NCBI GenBank assembly: GCA_027346765.1
Contig: DAIERN010000035.1
Coordinates: forward strand, 1 to 9,951
Length of the DNA: 9,951 nucleotides
DNA from: Chloroflexota bacterium
Lineage (GTDB): Bacteria; Chloroflexota; Limnocylindria; Limnocylindrales; CSP1-4
Reading direction: 5' to 3'
The first letter of the stretch is position 1. Each line of letters begins with the position of its first letter. A program made the translations under genes and the position numbers. The notes beneath the pieces are model-generated. The model had not been told where the DNA came from. It saw nothing but the letters and a program-made list of their open reading frames with translations, and searched no databases. This document shows positions 1 to 9,128 of the stretch, in pieces.

Positions 1-542
1 GCGGCGATCTGCTTCGAACGCGGGCGGTGGCCAACCACGCCAACATCGCGACGACCGTTCGCTACGTCGAGGCGCCGGTCGTGCGAAGGCACAACCACGT
101 GCGCATCGCCGCATTGCAGGCTGCCTTTCTCGAGCACCTCACTCCTTCGCCGACCGCACCGCCTCCGCAGGCAGCCGCGGCGGCGGCGAGCGTGCTACCG
201 CCGGGCGAGCTGGTGTCGATGTTCGGCTTCGACTGCAAGGATCCGCTCTCAGGCACCGCGCCCGGATCGAGGAGCGGCGAGCTCTGCACGCACTTCATGG
301 GCTGCTTCACCTGCCCCAACGCGATCATCCCCTGCGACCCTGCCACCATTGCCCGACTGCTCCAGGCACGCGATCACTTGCGCGCGGCCGCTGTGGTGCT
401 GCACCCGGCGCGGTGGGAGGCCGTCTACGCTCCGCCGCTGCGCATTCTCGAGGAAGACATCCTCCCTCGCTTCGGTGCGAACGACCTTGCGGCCGGTGAA
501 GCGCAGCGGTCACTCCTGCCGCCATTGCCGGAGCTGCGTTGA
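1..542 (+). CDS. Tyrosine recombinase (phage-integrase family), C-terminal part, 5' truncated by window edge
   Basis: The reading frame is open from the first base, so the gene starts upstream of the window and the GTG at 27 is not its true start. The opening residues contain NHANIATTVRYVE, the usual box II end of tyrosine recombinases; the nucleophilic Tyr is encoded at 63-65. About 159 residues follow the Tyr, a long tail for this family. The tail has a low-complexity Ala/Pro stretch and then a cysteine cluster (Cys at residues 70, 87, 93, 96 and 103 counted from position 27), including CFTCPNA, which looks like a metal-binding module. The gene ends 18 nt before the next recombinase and lies in the same frame, so only the TGA at 540-542 and that gap separate them. 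By position it corresponds to TnpA of Tn554-like operons, although its tail resembles that of the second recombinase. Catalytic Arg and Lys lie outside the window. Confidence 0.75.
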   Translation, partial: GDLLRTRAVANHANIATTVRYVEAPVVRRHNHVRIAALQAAFLEHLTPSPTAPPPQAAAAAASVLPPGELVSMFGFDCKDPLSGTAPGSRSGELCTHFMGCFTCPNAIIPCDPATIARLLQARDHLRAAAVVLHPARWEAVYAPPLRILEEDILPRFGANDLAAGEAQRSLLPPLPELR

Positions 543-560
543 GGCTCGACCAGCTCGACC

Positions 561-2450
561 ATGCAGACATCGCGACTCCAGGTTTCGCGTCCCGCCATCG
601 AACCGGCACCCGACGATCGCGCTTGGTTCCTGAAGGACTCGCGCTGGGAGGATCCGGTCTGGCGCTTCGCGCCGACGAACGCGCTCGAGGAGGAACTGCC
701 GGTCAGTCTGGCCTGGGACTTCGCGCTGCAGGAGGGGCGCCGCTTCACCGACGCGCGCTACGCGCCGCTGCGACAGACCTGCAAGCAACTGGTCGCGCTG
801 ATCCGGTGCCGATCGTTGTGCACGGGCCTGCCGCTGCGACCGCGCTCGGTCCTGAACTACTTCTTCTCCCTGCGATTCCTCGTGCGCTGGATGGACCAGG
901 AGGGCCTCAGCCGATTTGCCGAGCTCGACGCGACAGCCTTGCTGCAGTTTCAGCATTGGCTCGCCGAGCTGCCGATGGCGCGCGGACCGTTGCGGTCTGC
1001 GTCCACGGTGCAGCGCCATCTGTACCTGTTCACCTACCTTCATCGCTTTCGCATGGAGCTGGACGACGGCCTGGAATTCGATCCGTTCCCCGGCAGCAAC
1101 CACCGTCAGGCCGCCGGTGATCGCGAGGGTCTACGCCGCCCGTGGCCGTCCACCCCTGACGGCGTCGCCGTGCCGCTGGTCCAGGCCGCCGTCGACATCG
1201 TCACGCGCGACGCCGGCCGGATCCTGCAGGCGATGGAGACCTACCGCCAGGCGATGACTGCGACCGCTGGATGCTCTCAAAGCGGCTACGCTCACACCGA
1301 CCGGGCCACGCGCAGGTTGAAGCGGGCCAACAGTGCTCTGCCCGAAGTCGAACGGCCGGTGGCGTCGGTGTCCGAACTCGTGCGGCGCATCGACATGCTC
1401 TACGCGGCGTGCTTCGTGGTCCTCTCCTACATGGTCGGTCCGCGTGTCAGCGAGATCCTCCACCTTCATGCCGGCTGCGTGCGGCGGCTGGTCGGCGATG
1501 CGGCCGGCGCACCCGTGAGCGTGATCGTCGGCAGCATCTTCAAGCGTCAGCCGGGATACGACGGCCGGCCTCACGAATGGGTCGCACCGCCCGTGGCCGT
1601 TCAGGCGATTGCGGTGCTCGAGGCACTGTCCGCGGAGCATCGTACGGTATCGGGCCGCCATGAGCTGTGGCTGCGCCGGCGCCGGGGCAACGGTGCGACG
1701 GAGTGGTTTCACGCCCGCGCGGATCAGTTGGAGATCGCATCGCCGTCGCGCGTCGCCACGCAGTTGCAGCGCTTCGGCGCGAGACTCGGGCTGACCCATG
1801 AGGATCGGCCCTGGAGGCTGACGACCCACCAGGGGCGCAAGACCTTCGCCAGGTTTGCGGCGCTGCGCGACCGCACCTGCCTCTTCGCGCTGAGCCAGCA
1901 CCTGGGTCATCGCGAGCGTGCGGAGACCGACCACGGTTACGTCGGCTCAGACTATCGCCTCAATCAGGAGATCGACGCCGAGATCCTGCAGCAGTCCATG
2001 GCGGCTTGGGAGCACATGCTGGCCGCACCGGGCCTCGGCGGCCGCGCAGGCATCGAGATCGTGGCCAAGCGCCCTCGTTTCAGGGGCAGCCGCTTGAAGC
2101 AGGACCTCAAGAGCTACGCGCGCCTGCTGGTCGACGCGGGCCTGGTGCTCGGCGTGTGCGACTGGGGTTTCTGCGTCTACCGCGAAGAACACAGCGCCTG
2201 CCTCGGCAACGCCGCCGGGCCGAACCCGGCGCGACGCGAACCTTCGACCTGCGCGCGCTGCAGGAACTTCGTGGTCTCGCCACAGCATCGGACCTACTGG
2301 CTCGAGCAGGCGCGACGTTGCGAGTCGCTGCTGAACCAACCCGCTCTGCCGCGGCAAACGCTGCGCATCGTCCGCGAGCGCCTGAACGAGGCCCATGCCC
2401 TGCTTCGGACGCTCGACGCGGGAAGCGCCGAGGAGAACAGCCATGCGTGA
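561..2450 (+). CDS. Tyrosine recombinase, TnpB-like (Tn554 family)
   Basis: Complete 629-aa site-specific recombinase that should cut and rejoin DNA through a 3'-phosphotyrosine intermediate. Catalytic residues are visible in order: Arg295 in MVGPRVSEIL, Lys328 on the beta-hairpin (SIFKRQ), His423 and Arg426 in HQGR, His447/His450 in SQHLGH, and nucleophile Tyr460 in DHGYVG. Residues about 50-170 fit a SAM-like core-binding domain. The tail after Tyr460 is about 170 residues long and carries Cys533, Cys538, Cys547, Cys564 and Cys567, a likely zinc-binding module. The length is almost that of Tn554 TnpB. ATG 561 is the first start after the stop of the upstream gene, which is in the same frame. 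It has no good Shine-Dalgarno at normal spacing (GAGG at 541-544 is too far), so coupling to the upstream gene is plausible. Its 3' end overlaps the next gene by 8 bp. Confidence 0.88.
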   Translation: MQTSRLQVSRPAIEPAPDDRAWFLKDSRWEDPVWRFAPTNALEEELPVSLAWDFALQEGRRFTDARYAPLRQTCKQLVALIRCRSLCTGLPLRPRSVLNYFFSLRFLVRWMDQEGLSRFAELDATALLQFQHWLAELPMARGPLRSASTVQRHLYLFTYLHRFRMELDDGLEFDPFPGSNHRQAAGDREGLRRPWPSTPDGVAVPLVQAAVDIVTRDAGRILQAMETYRQAMTATAGCSQSGYAHTDRATRRLKRANSALPEVERPVASVSELVRRIDMLYAACFVVLSYMVGPRVSEILHLHAGCVRRLVGDAAGAPVSVIVGSIFKRQPGYDGRPHEWVAPPVAVQAIAVLEALSAEHRTVSGRHELWLRRRRGNGATEWFHARADQLEIASPSRVATQLQRFGARLGLTHEDRPWRLTTHQGRKTFARFAALRDRTCLFALSQHLGHRERAETDHGYVGSDYRLNQEIDAEILQQSMAAWEHMLAAPGLGGRAGIEIVAKRPRFRGSRLKQDLKSYARLLVDAGLVLGVCDWGFCVYREEHSACLGNAAGPNPARREPSTCARCRNFVVSPQHRTYWLEQARRCESLLNQPALPRQTLRIVRERLNEAHALLRTLDAGSAEENSHA

Positions 2451-2865
2451 GGTAAAGGTCGACGCCGATAGCCGGACCACGGCGCAGCGGCTTCGGGACG
2501 CGTTGGCCACCATGGTTCGCACGCCAAGCACAGGCGTCGCGGTGCAGCCGCTCACCGCGACGACCCTGTGTCAGATCGCCGGGATCTCCCGCAATGCGCT
2601 GTATCGGTACCACCCCGAGGTCTTGGCGGCGCTGCACGAGGCCCAGCGAAGCGCACGCGGCCCGTCAGGCGCCCCCGCACGTCAGGCGAAGCTGCTGCGC
2701 CAGGAGAACCGCGAGTTGCGCGAGCAGTTGGGTAAGTTGGCCGCGCTCGTCGATCACTACTTCGCGGCTTGGCAGGACGCTCACCTCATGCTCGAACGGC
2801 GAGAGCGAGAACTGGCCGAGCTGCGCCGCGCCACCGGCCCGCAGGTGGTTTCGATGCGCCGCTGA
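2443..2865 (+). CDS. TnpC-like helix-turn-helix/coiled-coil accessory protein of the recombinase operon
   Basis: 140-aa protein. I chose ATG 2443 over an in-frame start at 2395 because AGGAG at 2431-2435 sits 7 nt before it, and because it gives the short 8-bp overlap with the recombinase gene that is typical of coupled genes. Residues about 38-64 (LTATTLCQIAGISRNALYRY) look like a TetR-like helix-turn-helix, the kind seen in TnpC/DUF6262-type proteins. Residues about 80-128 form a charged heptad-like segment (LLRQENRELREQLGKL), predicted to be a coiled coil for dimerisation or partner contact. In Tn554, TnpC helps set efficiency and orientation of transposition; a similar DNA-binding accessory role is inferred here. 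No enzyme motif is visible. Confidence in the family comes mainly from position, size and architecture. Confidence 0.7.
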   Translation: MREVKVDADSRTTAQRLRDALATMVRTPSTGVAVQPLTATTLCQIAGISRNALYRYHPEVLAALHEAQRSARGPSGAPARQAKLLRQENRELREQLGKLAALVDHYFAAWQDAHLMLERRERELAELRRATGPQVVSMRR

Positions 2866-2880
2866 GCCGCGGGCCAAGTC

Positions 2881-2911
2881 TTGACCTTGACACAGGAGCA
2901 AGGTCTAAGCT
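2881..2911 (+). promoter_or_regulatory. MerR-family promoter with CueR-like operator
   Basis: The -35 element TTGACC (2881-2886) and the -10 element TAAGCT (2906-2911) are separated by exactly 19 bp, the overlong spacer that marks promoters activated by MerR-family regulators. The spacer region holds a perfect dyad, ACCTTG (2884-2889), nine bases, CAAGGT (2899-2904). This matches the arms and length of CueR/HmrR-type copper (or gold/silver) operators, and it differs from the GTAC-containing mer operator at 8676-8693. It reads rightward into the 77-aa gene at 2952. No CueR-like gene is in the window, so the regulator would act from elsewhere. The promoter class is clear; the metal is inferred from the half-sites. 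Confidence 0.8.
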
Positions 2912-2921
2912 GCGAAGGACA

Positions 2922-2937
2922 GGGGCACAGGTGCCCC
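2922..2937 (+). repeat. Leader hairpin before the 77-aa gene
   Basis: GGGGCAC (2922-2928) and GTGCCCC (2931-2937) are perfectly complementary around two bases, folding as a 6-bp stem with a CAGG tetraloop or slightly longer. It lies in the predicted 5' leader, between the -10 element ending at 2911 and the ribosome binding site GGAGG at 2941-2945. No T-run follows, so it is not an obvious terminator. It may stabilise the short leader or affect access to the ribosome binding site. Confidence 0.45.
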
Positions 2938-2951
2938 GCTGGAGGTCTGCG

Positions 2952-3185
2952 ATGACATGCGCCCTCATGTCGGACCTCGCTCTCGCGCGAGCGCTGTTGC
3001 GGCTCTACAAGCTGGCCATGATCGCCGGACGCCCCGGTGTCACCGATCACCTGCTGCACGCCCTGGAGGAACTCGCCCGAAGCGAGCCGGCATGCGAGCC
3101 GATACTCGACCAAGCGTACCTGTGGGGCCTTGGTGCGCGGGTCGGTGTCGCACAGCCGCGCATGCCAGGGTCCGGCACGCAGTGA
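2952..3185 (+). CDS. Unrecognised 77-aa protein behind a CueR-like promoter
   Basis: I do not recognise this protein. ATG 2952 is chosen because GGAGG (2941-2945) lies 6 nt upstream; the second in-frame ATG at 2967 has no ribosome binding site. The protein looks soluble and mostly helical. Residues about 7-45 could form amphipathic helices (SDLALARALLRLYKLAMIAG, then TDHLLHALEELARSEPACEP), and the last 20 residues look unstructured. There is no signal peptide and no clear membrane segment. It has only two cysteines (3 and 48) and no CxxC motif, so it is not a CopZ-type chaperone. It is transcribed from the MerR-family promoter at 2881-2911, which suggests a metal-responsive role, but this rests only on the promoter. 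It ends 38 bp from the convergent sbcC-like gene. The good start site, the promoter and a plausible composition make it a likely real gene. Confidence 0.6.
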   Translation: MTCALMSDLALARALLRLYKLAMIAGRPGVTDHLLHALEELARSEPACEPILDQAYLWGLGARVGVAQPRMPGSGTQ

Positions 3186-3223
3186 CCAGCGCTGTCGGCG
3201 CCGGGCTCGCGCCACGACCGCGA

Positions 3224-5704
3224 CTACGCCATTGACACGCCGCGATCGACATCGCACGCATCCGCCTTCAGCGCGTCGACGTCGATCACGGCATCCGCCA
3301 TCGCCGTCAGCTCGGGCGTCTGCGAGATGAAGTACTCACGCTCATAGCCACCCAGGCGCAGGACTTCCCTCTTCATCGCCATGAACATGCGCTTGCGCTG
3401 CGGATCCAGCGCGCCGTCCGCCTCGTCGGTGAACAGGGTCGTGTATCGGCGTCCCGTGTTTCGGGCCAGGTACAGCGCGATCGCCCGGGTCAGGCAAAGC
3501 TCCACCAACGTCCGCTCGCCCCCGCTCATCATGCCGACGCTCTTGCTGTCGCCGGTATCGCCGTCGTGGACGACGATGTCGAAGCCCTCCTTCTGCTCGC
3601 CCTTGGCCGTCTCCAGCAAGGTTCGGATGGACACCGTGAAGCGCGGCCCGTAGCAGGCCAGCAGCAGGTCATTTGCCAGCGCCGACAGCGCAGGTCCCGC
3701 ATCGTCGATCGCCAGAGCGATCAGCCCGTCATTGCTCATGCAACGGGCGAAGAGGTTCCAGTTGCCCAGCTCATCCTCGACTCGAGCGCAGCGCGCGCGC
3801 AGGCTTTCGCGGCGTTCGCCCAGCCGGGCCGACTGCTTGGAGACCTCCTCGAGCTGCTGCGACTCACGCACCGCGGTGAGCATTGCCCGCTCCGCCGCAG
3901 CGAGGGCCTCCTTCGCGGCACCCAGCGCACGGGCTGCGCGCGCGGCTTGCTGCTCGTCGAAGGCGGGCGGCAGCGTTGCGAGCGCCTGATCCAGGCGCGC
4001 CAGCGCCGCTTCGGTCTGCCTGGCCTGCTGACCTCGTTGCGCCTCGATCGCCTTTCGTGCCGCCGCGATCTGTTGGCGCTCCGCACGTTCGTCGATGGTC
4101 TCGGCAGCGGCGCCCTCACTCGCCTGCAGCCCCAGCGCCTGAAGTTCCTGCTCGATCTCGACCAGGGTCGCCTGCGCCTGCGCGCACGCCTGGGCCTTCG
4201 AACGCACGACCGACAAGCGGTTCGCCCGCTCGCGTGCGACGGCCTCGCGGACCTCGGCCCGCGCCAGGGCGTGCGGCGCGCCGGCCAGTGCCCCGCAACG
4301 CCGGCGGGCATCGATAAGTTCCCGCTGGACCTCGGACTTCTCGCTCACCAGACGGGCGACCTGGGCCTGGGCGTTGGGGATCAGCGTCTGCGCCTCGCGC
4401 GCGTCAGCGAGCAACTTGCAACGTCCCTGCAGGTCCGTGCCGGCGCAGGGCACCTCGCCGGTCAGTCCAAACCGGCGCGCGAGTTCCTCGGCCTTCAGCG
4501 CAGCCCGACCCGCATCCCGTTCGATGGCGGCGGCGCGCTGCTCCGCGAGGCGCACCGCGCCTTGGCACTGCGTCAGCTGATGGACCTGCTCGCGGCAGGC
4601 GAGCGTGCGTGCGCCAAGCAGCGCCTGCACACGTTGCGCCAGCGGCAGGCGCCTTTCGGCGCGACGCACCGCGCCGGCCTCGGCGAGCGCCGCAAGGCAT
4701 CGCTGCCGGGATTGGGTCAAGGCCTGGCGCCGCGAACGTTCCTGCTGCAGCCGATTGGCGACCCGCTGATCGAGGCGCTCCAGCCGCTGGTGCTCGGCCC
4801 GTTCCTGAACATCGAGCGCGCTCTGCGCTTGTGCCGCGCCTGCCAGGTTGGATTGCCGTTCGGCCATGAGCTGTGCCCGCCGGGCATCGGTGGCTCGCGA
4901 CTGCTCGCGTTCGACCACCACGCGGGCATGCCCCGTCTGGGCGGCCTCCAGGGCAGACTGCGTTGACCTCTTCGCGCGATCGGCCGCCGACACGCGATCG
5001 CCGGCGCCGTCGAGTTTTCGGCGCGCCGCCTCGAGGTGCTGATCCTCCGCGTCGACCGCGGCGAGTTCCTGACGCAGTGTTGCCAGCCCAGCTTTCAGCA
5101 GGCGGGCGGTCTCCGCTGCCTTCTGGCCCAGCGCCTGGATCTCCTCCTGCCCCAGCAGGTCGGCCAACAACGTCTTGATCTCGGCGTTGCGATAGGTGCT
5201 GAGCTGGCGCTTGCCCTGGGCTGCGAACACGGAGGTGAAGAAGGTTTCTGCACTGCCGCAGATGCTCTCCACACAGCGCGTGTACGTCTCGACCCGGCCA
5301 TCCGAGATGGTCCCATCCTCGAGCGTCACGGGGGACCAGCGTCCGCCATCATCGAGCATGTGCAGGAACGCCTCTGTGCGTCGCCGGCCACTGACTCGGA
5401 TGACGATCTGCGAGCGGTAGCAGCGCCCTTCGTGCGCCCAGGTCAGGTCCTTCAGGCTCTCCGGCAGATAGACGTGCTCGTAGTACGAGAAGCCGCCGGT
5501 TGCCGGCATCGAGGCACGACTTTGAAGGCCGAGATATGGCACGAGATTGTCCATGATCGTGCTCTTGCCGCTGCCGTTCGGGCCCGCGATGGCGATCAGT
5601 TCTGCACCGTCGGCAAGGCGCTCCAAGTCGAGTGTGATCTCGTCGAGACCCAGACCGTCGCGGGTTCCGCGGAAGCCCTTGAGGGTGAGTCGGAGTGGCT
5701 GCAT
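3224..5704 (-). CDS. SbcC/Rad50-like ATPase, complete
   Basis: 826-aa ABC-type ATPase of the SbcC/Rad50/SMC class. The Walker A motif GPNGSGKST is at residues 41-49, with a Q-loop in SVFAAQGKRQLS near residue 163. Long Ala/Arg/Glu/Gln-rich coiled-coil arms run about 200-400 and 436-645. The ABC signature MSGGERT starts at residue 726 and Walker B with catalytic Glu (LFTDEADGALD) spans about 757-767. Between the arms lies PCAGTDLQGRC (Cys420, Cys429), at the position of the Rad50 zinc hook but spaced CX8C rather than CXXC. E. coli SbcC is over 1,000 aa, so the arms here are short. Family members pair with an SbcD/Mre11 nuclease to process DNA ends and hairpins; no such gene adjoins this one. 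ATG 5704 has a good GAGG site 6 nt upstream. It lies 138 bp downstream of merA on the same strand. Repair, plasmid/ICE maintenance and phage defence are all possible roles. Confidence 0.85.
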   Translation of the reverse strand: MQPLRLTLKGFRGTRDGLGLDEITLDLERLADGAELIAIAGPNGSGKSTIMDNLVPYLGLQSRASMPATGGFSYYEHVYLPESLKDLTWAHEGRCYRSQIVIRVSGRRRTEAFLHMLDDGGRWSPVTLEDGTISDGRVETYTRCVESICGSAETFFTSVFAAQGKRQLSTYRNAEIKTLLADLLGQEEIQALGQKAAETARLLKAGLATLRQELAAVDAEDQHLEAARRKLDGAGDRVSAADRAKRSTQSALEAAQTGHARVVVEREQSRATDARRAQLMAERQSNLAGAAQAQSALDVQERAEHQRLERLDQRVANRLQQERSRRQALTQSRQRCLAALAEAGAVRRAERRLPLAQRVQALLGARTLACREQVHQLTQCQGAVRLAEQRAAAIERDAGRAALKAEELARRFGLTGEVPCAGTDLQGRCKLLADAREAQTLIPNAQAQVARLVSEKSEVQRELIDARRRCGALAGAPHALARAEVREAVARERANRLSVVRSKAQACAQAQATLVEIEQELQALGLQASEGAAAETIDERAERQQIAAARKAIEAQRGQQARQTEAALARLDQALATLPPAFDEQQAARAARALGAAKEALAAAERAMLTAVRESQQLEEVSKQSARLGERRESLRARCARVEDELGNWNLFARCMSNDGLIALAIDDAGPALSALANDLLLACYGPRFTVSIRTLLETAKGEQKEGFDIVVHDGDTGDSKSVGMMSGGERTLVELCLTRAIALYLARNTGRRYTTLFTDEADGALDPQRKRMFMAMKREVLRLGGYEREYFISQTPELTAMADAVIDVDALKADACDVDRGVSMA

Positions 5705-5712
5705 GGCATGCC

Positions 5713-5729
5713 TCGGAGTTGGTCTCCGA
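5713..5729 (-). promoter_or_regulatory. Hairpin overlapping the ribosome binding site of the sbcC-like gene
   Basis: TCGGAG (5713-5718) and CTCCGA (5724-5729) form a perfect 6-bp stem with a 5-nt loop. In the mRNA, the 3' arm partly overlaps the predicted Shine-Dalgarno (CCGAGG) of the ATPase gene starting at 5704. It could limit translation initiation. The stem is short, so a functional role is only a suggestion. Confidence 0.35.
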
Positions 5730-5757
5730 TCAGGCTCGCATGGCCGGCGACGCTTTC

Positions 5758-5780
5758 AACGGTCGTCAGTCGCGACCGTT
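5758..5780 (-). terminator. Strong hairpin downstream of merA (possible terminator lacking a U-run)
   Basis: AACGGTCG (5758-5765) and CGACCGTT (5773-5780) form a perfect 8-bp stem with a 7-nt loop, 62 bp past the merA stop codon. On the mer-operon strand the stem is followed by GAAAG rather than a T-run, so it is not a standard intrinsic terminator. It may mark the transcript 3' end, act with Rho, or be a recombination scar. A second small GCCGC-AAG-GCGGC hairpin lies at 5791-5803. Apart from these two and the hairpin at 5713-5729, I see nothing else in the 138-bp gap between merA and the ATPase gene. Confidence 0.4.
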
Positions 5781-5842
5781 CACACGCTTGGCCGCAAGGC
5801 GGCGATGCGCCGCGCAGTTCCCTGTTCAAGTCCAGCTGAAGC

Positions 5843-7973
<2,131 letters not shown>

Positions 7974-7998
7974 GATGGCCTCCTCGATCGCTGCGGCG

Positions 7999-8271
7999 TC
8001 AGCGCTTGACGGTGGACGGATAGCCCGCGTTCTCGGTCGCCTGGGTCAGCTTCTGCACGCTGGCCTTAGCGTCATCGAAGGTCACGACGGCCTGGCGCTT
8101 CTCGTAGCTCACGTCGACTTTGCTCACGCCATCGACCTTCGAGATCGCCTTCTTCACGGTAATCGGGCACGCCGCACAGGTCATGCCCGGCACGTCCAGC
8201 GTCACGGTCTGCGACGCCGCCTGGACGGCGGCCGCGCCGGACAGGGCGAGGACGGCGATCAGCTTCTTCAT
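7999..8271 (-). CDS. merP: Periplasmic mercury-binding protein MerP
   Basis: 90-aa periplasmic Hg(II) scavenger that passes the ion to the membrane transporters MerT/MerC. The signal peptide is MKKLIAVLALSGAAAVQA, with cleavage probably near residue 19. The mature part is a single heavy-metal-associated (ferredoxin-like) domain with the motif GMTCAAC (Cys32, Cys35). It ends in the usual GYPSTVKR-like tail. The start at 8271 is chosen because AGGAG lies just upstream and the signal peptide begins there; the longer frame to 8319 would run into merT. The gap from the merT stop codon is 13 bp, typical of the mer operon. Confidence 0.96.
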   Translation of the reverse strand: MKKLIAVLALSGAAAVQAASQTVTLDVPGMTCAACPITVKKAISKVDGVSKVDVSYEKRQAVVTFDDAKASVQKLTQATENAGYPSTVKR

Positions 8272-8284
8272 GGAGCACTCCTGG

Positions 8285-8635
8285 TCAATAGAACAGCGGA
8301 AGGACGAAGGGGTAAGCAAGCGCGATCAGCACCAGCACGGCCACCATCCAGAAGACGGCCTTGTAGGTGGACCGCACCTCAGGGATCGCGCACACCTCGC
8401 CCGGCTTGCACTGCTGAGCAGGCCGATAGATGCGGCGCCACGCGAAGCCCATGGCGACGAGCGCCACGCCGATGAACAACGGCCGATAGGGCTCCAGCGC
8501 CGTGAGGTTGCCGATCCACGCACCGCTGAAGCCCAGGGTCACCAGCACCAACGGGCCCAGGCAGCACGCGGAAGCCAGGATCGCGGCCAGTCCGCCGCCG
8601 ACGAGCGCGCCGCGCCCGGTCTGCGATTCCGTCAT
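8285..8635 (-). CDS. merT: Mercuric ion transporter MerT
   Basis: 116-aa inner-membrane Hg(II) importer, the usual MerT length. Three membrane segments are visible (about 12-34, 50-67 and 93-113). The vicinal pair Cys24-Cys25 (ASACCLGP) sits in the first segment and Cys76/Cys82 lie in the cytoplasmic loop (QQCKPGEVC); these are the exact canonical positions. Start 8635 is preferred over upstream in-frame ATGs because GAGGA precedes it and it gives the standard N-terminus; the longer frame would overlap the mer promoter. It is the first gene of the merTPCA transcript. Confidence 0.96.
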   Translation of the reverse strand: MTESQTGRGALVGGGLAAILASACCLGPLVLVTLGFSGAWIGNLTALEPYRPLFIGVALVAMGFAWRRIYRPAQQCKPGEVCAIPEVRSTYKAVFWMVAVLVLIALAYPFVLPLFY

Positions 8636-8667
8636 GCACTTTCCTCGGTCGGAGAGACGATGGCGTA

Positions 8668-8698
8668 AGCTTATTTCCGTACTCATGTACGGAGTCAA
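8668..8698 (-). promoter_or_regulatory. mer operator/promoter (PmerT with MerR binding dyad)
   Basis: Read on the - strand: -35 TTGACT (8693-8698), 19-bp spacer, -10 TAAGCT (8668-8673). The spacer contains the classic MerR dyad TCCGTAC-N4-GTACGGA (8676-8693). MerR bound here represses without Hg(II) and underwinds the overlong spacer to activate when Hg(II) binds. The divergent merR ATG lies only 5 nt beyond the -35 element. The merR ribosome binding site (GGAG, 8691-8694) falls inside the operator arm, so MerR also represses its own gene. Confidence 0.95.
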
Positions 8699-8703
8699 GC
8701 GGC

Positions 8704-9111
8704 ATGGACAGCGATCAGCAGGGACTGACGATTGGGGCCGTCGCCAAGGCGGCCGGGGTCAACGTGGAGACGGTGCGCTTCTACCAGCGCCGCGCGCTGC
8801 TGCCCGAACCCGACAAGCCCTACGGCCGCATTCGGCGCTATGAGGCGAAGGACGTCGCACGGGTGCGGTTCGTGAAGGCCGCACAGCGCCTGGGCTTCAG
8901 CCTCGACGAGGTTGCGGGCTTGCTGAGACTGGACGACGGCACGCACTGTGACGAGGCGAGAAAGCTCGCTGAAGCAAAGCTCGCTGACGTGCGCCAGAAG
9001 CTGAAGGATCTGCGGCGGATCGAGTCGGCGCTGGCTGGCCTCGTTCGCGACTGCTGCACGAGGCGGGGCAAGCTTTCATGCCCATTGATTGCCACCCTGC
9101 AGCGGCAGTGA
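8704..9111 (+). CDS. merR: Mercury-responsive regulator MerR
   Basis: 135-aa dimeric transcription factor controlling the divergent merTPCA operon and itself. The N-terminal winged HTH ([23 protein letters not shown]) is typical of the MerR family. The Hg(II)-binding cysteines are at the classical positions: Cys82 ([10 protein letters not shown]), Cys117 and Cys126 ([14 protein letters not shown]), with an extra Cys118. The antiparallel dimerisation helix runs about 83-112. ATG 8704 has GGAG 9 nt upstream, inside the mer operator. It is convergent with the truncated sbcC-like fragment, whose frame ends at 9148. No terminator is evident after it. Confidence 0.97.
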   Translation: MDSDQQGLTIGAVAKAAGVNVETVRFYQRRALLPEPDKPYGRIRRYEAKDVARVRFVKAAQRLGFSLDEVAGLLRLDDGTHCDEARKLAEAKLADVRQKLKDLRRIESALAGLVRDCCTRRGKLSCPLIATLQRQ

Positions 9112-9128
9112 GACGCCGCGTCTTGGCC

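Larger units (their letters stand above)
1..2865 (+). mobile_element. Tn554-like three-gene recombination module (left part cut by window edge)
   Basis: Three tightly packed co-directional genes form the module: the C-terminus of a tyrosine recombinase, a 629-aa tyrosine recombinase, and a 140-aa HTH/coiled-coil protein. Order and sizes match the tnpA-tnpB-tnpC set of Tn554-type elements (TnpB about 630 aa, TnpC about 125 aa), which move by site-specific recombination. Such elements are known to lack terminal inverted repeats and target duplications, so the ends cannot be set from sequence alone. I place only the module, not the element boundaries. Whether the mer and sbcC-like genes to the right are its cargo is inference. 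Confidence 0.65.

Noticed and set aside
2395..2442. Upstream in-frame start for the TnpC-like gene
   Set aside because: It would overlap the recombinase gene by 56 bp and has no good ribosome binding site, whereas ATG 2443 has AGGAG at proper spacing.
3566..4966. 466-codon open frame on the + strand inside the sbcC-like gene
   Set aside because: Antisense of the coiled-coil region; Leu/Arg/Gly-rich sequence with no recognisable domain.
5596..5829. 77-codon - strand frame spanning the merA/sbcC gap, considered as a remnant sbcD or small gene
   Set aside because: No resemblance to SbcD, it runs deep into the ATPase gene in another frame, and it has no clear ribosome binding site.
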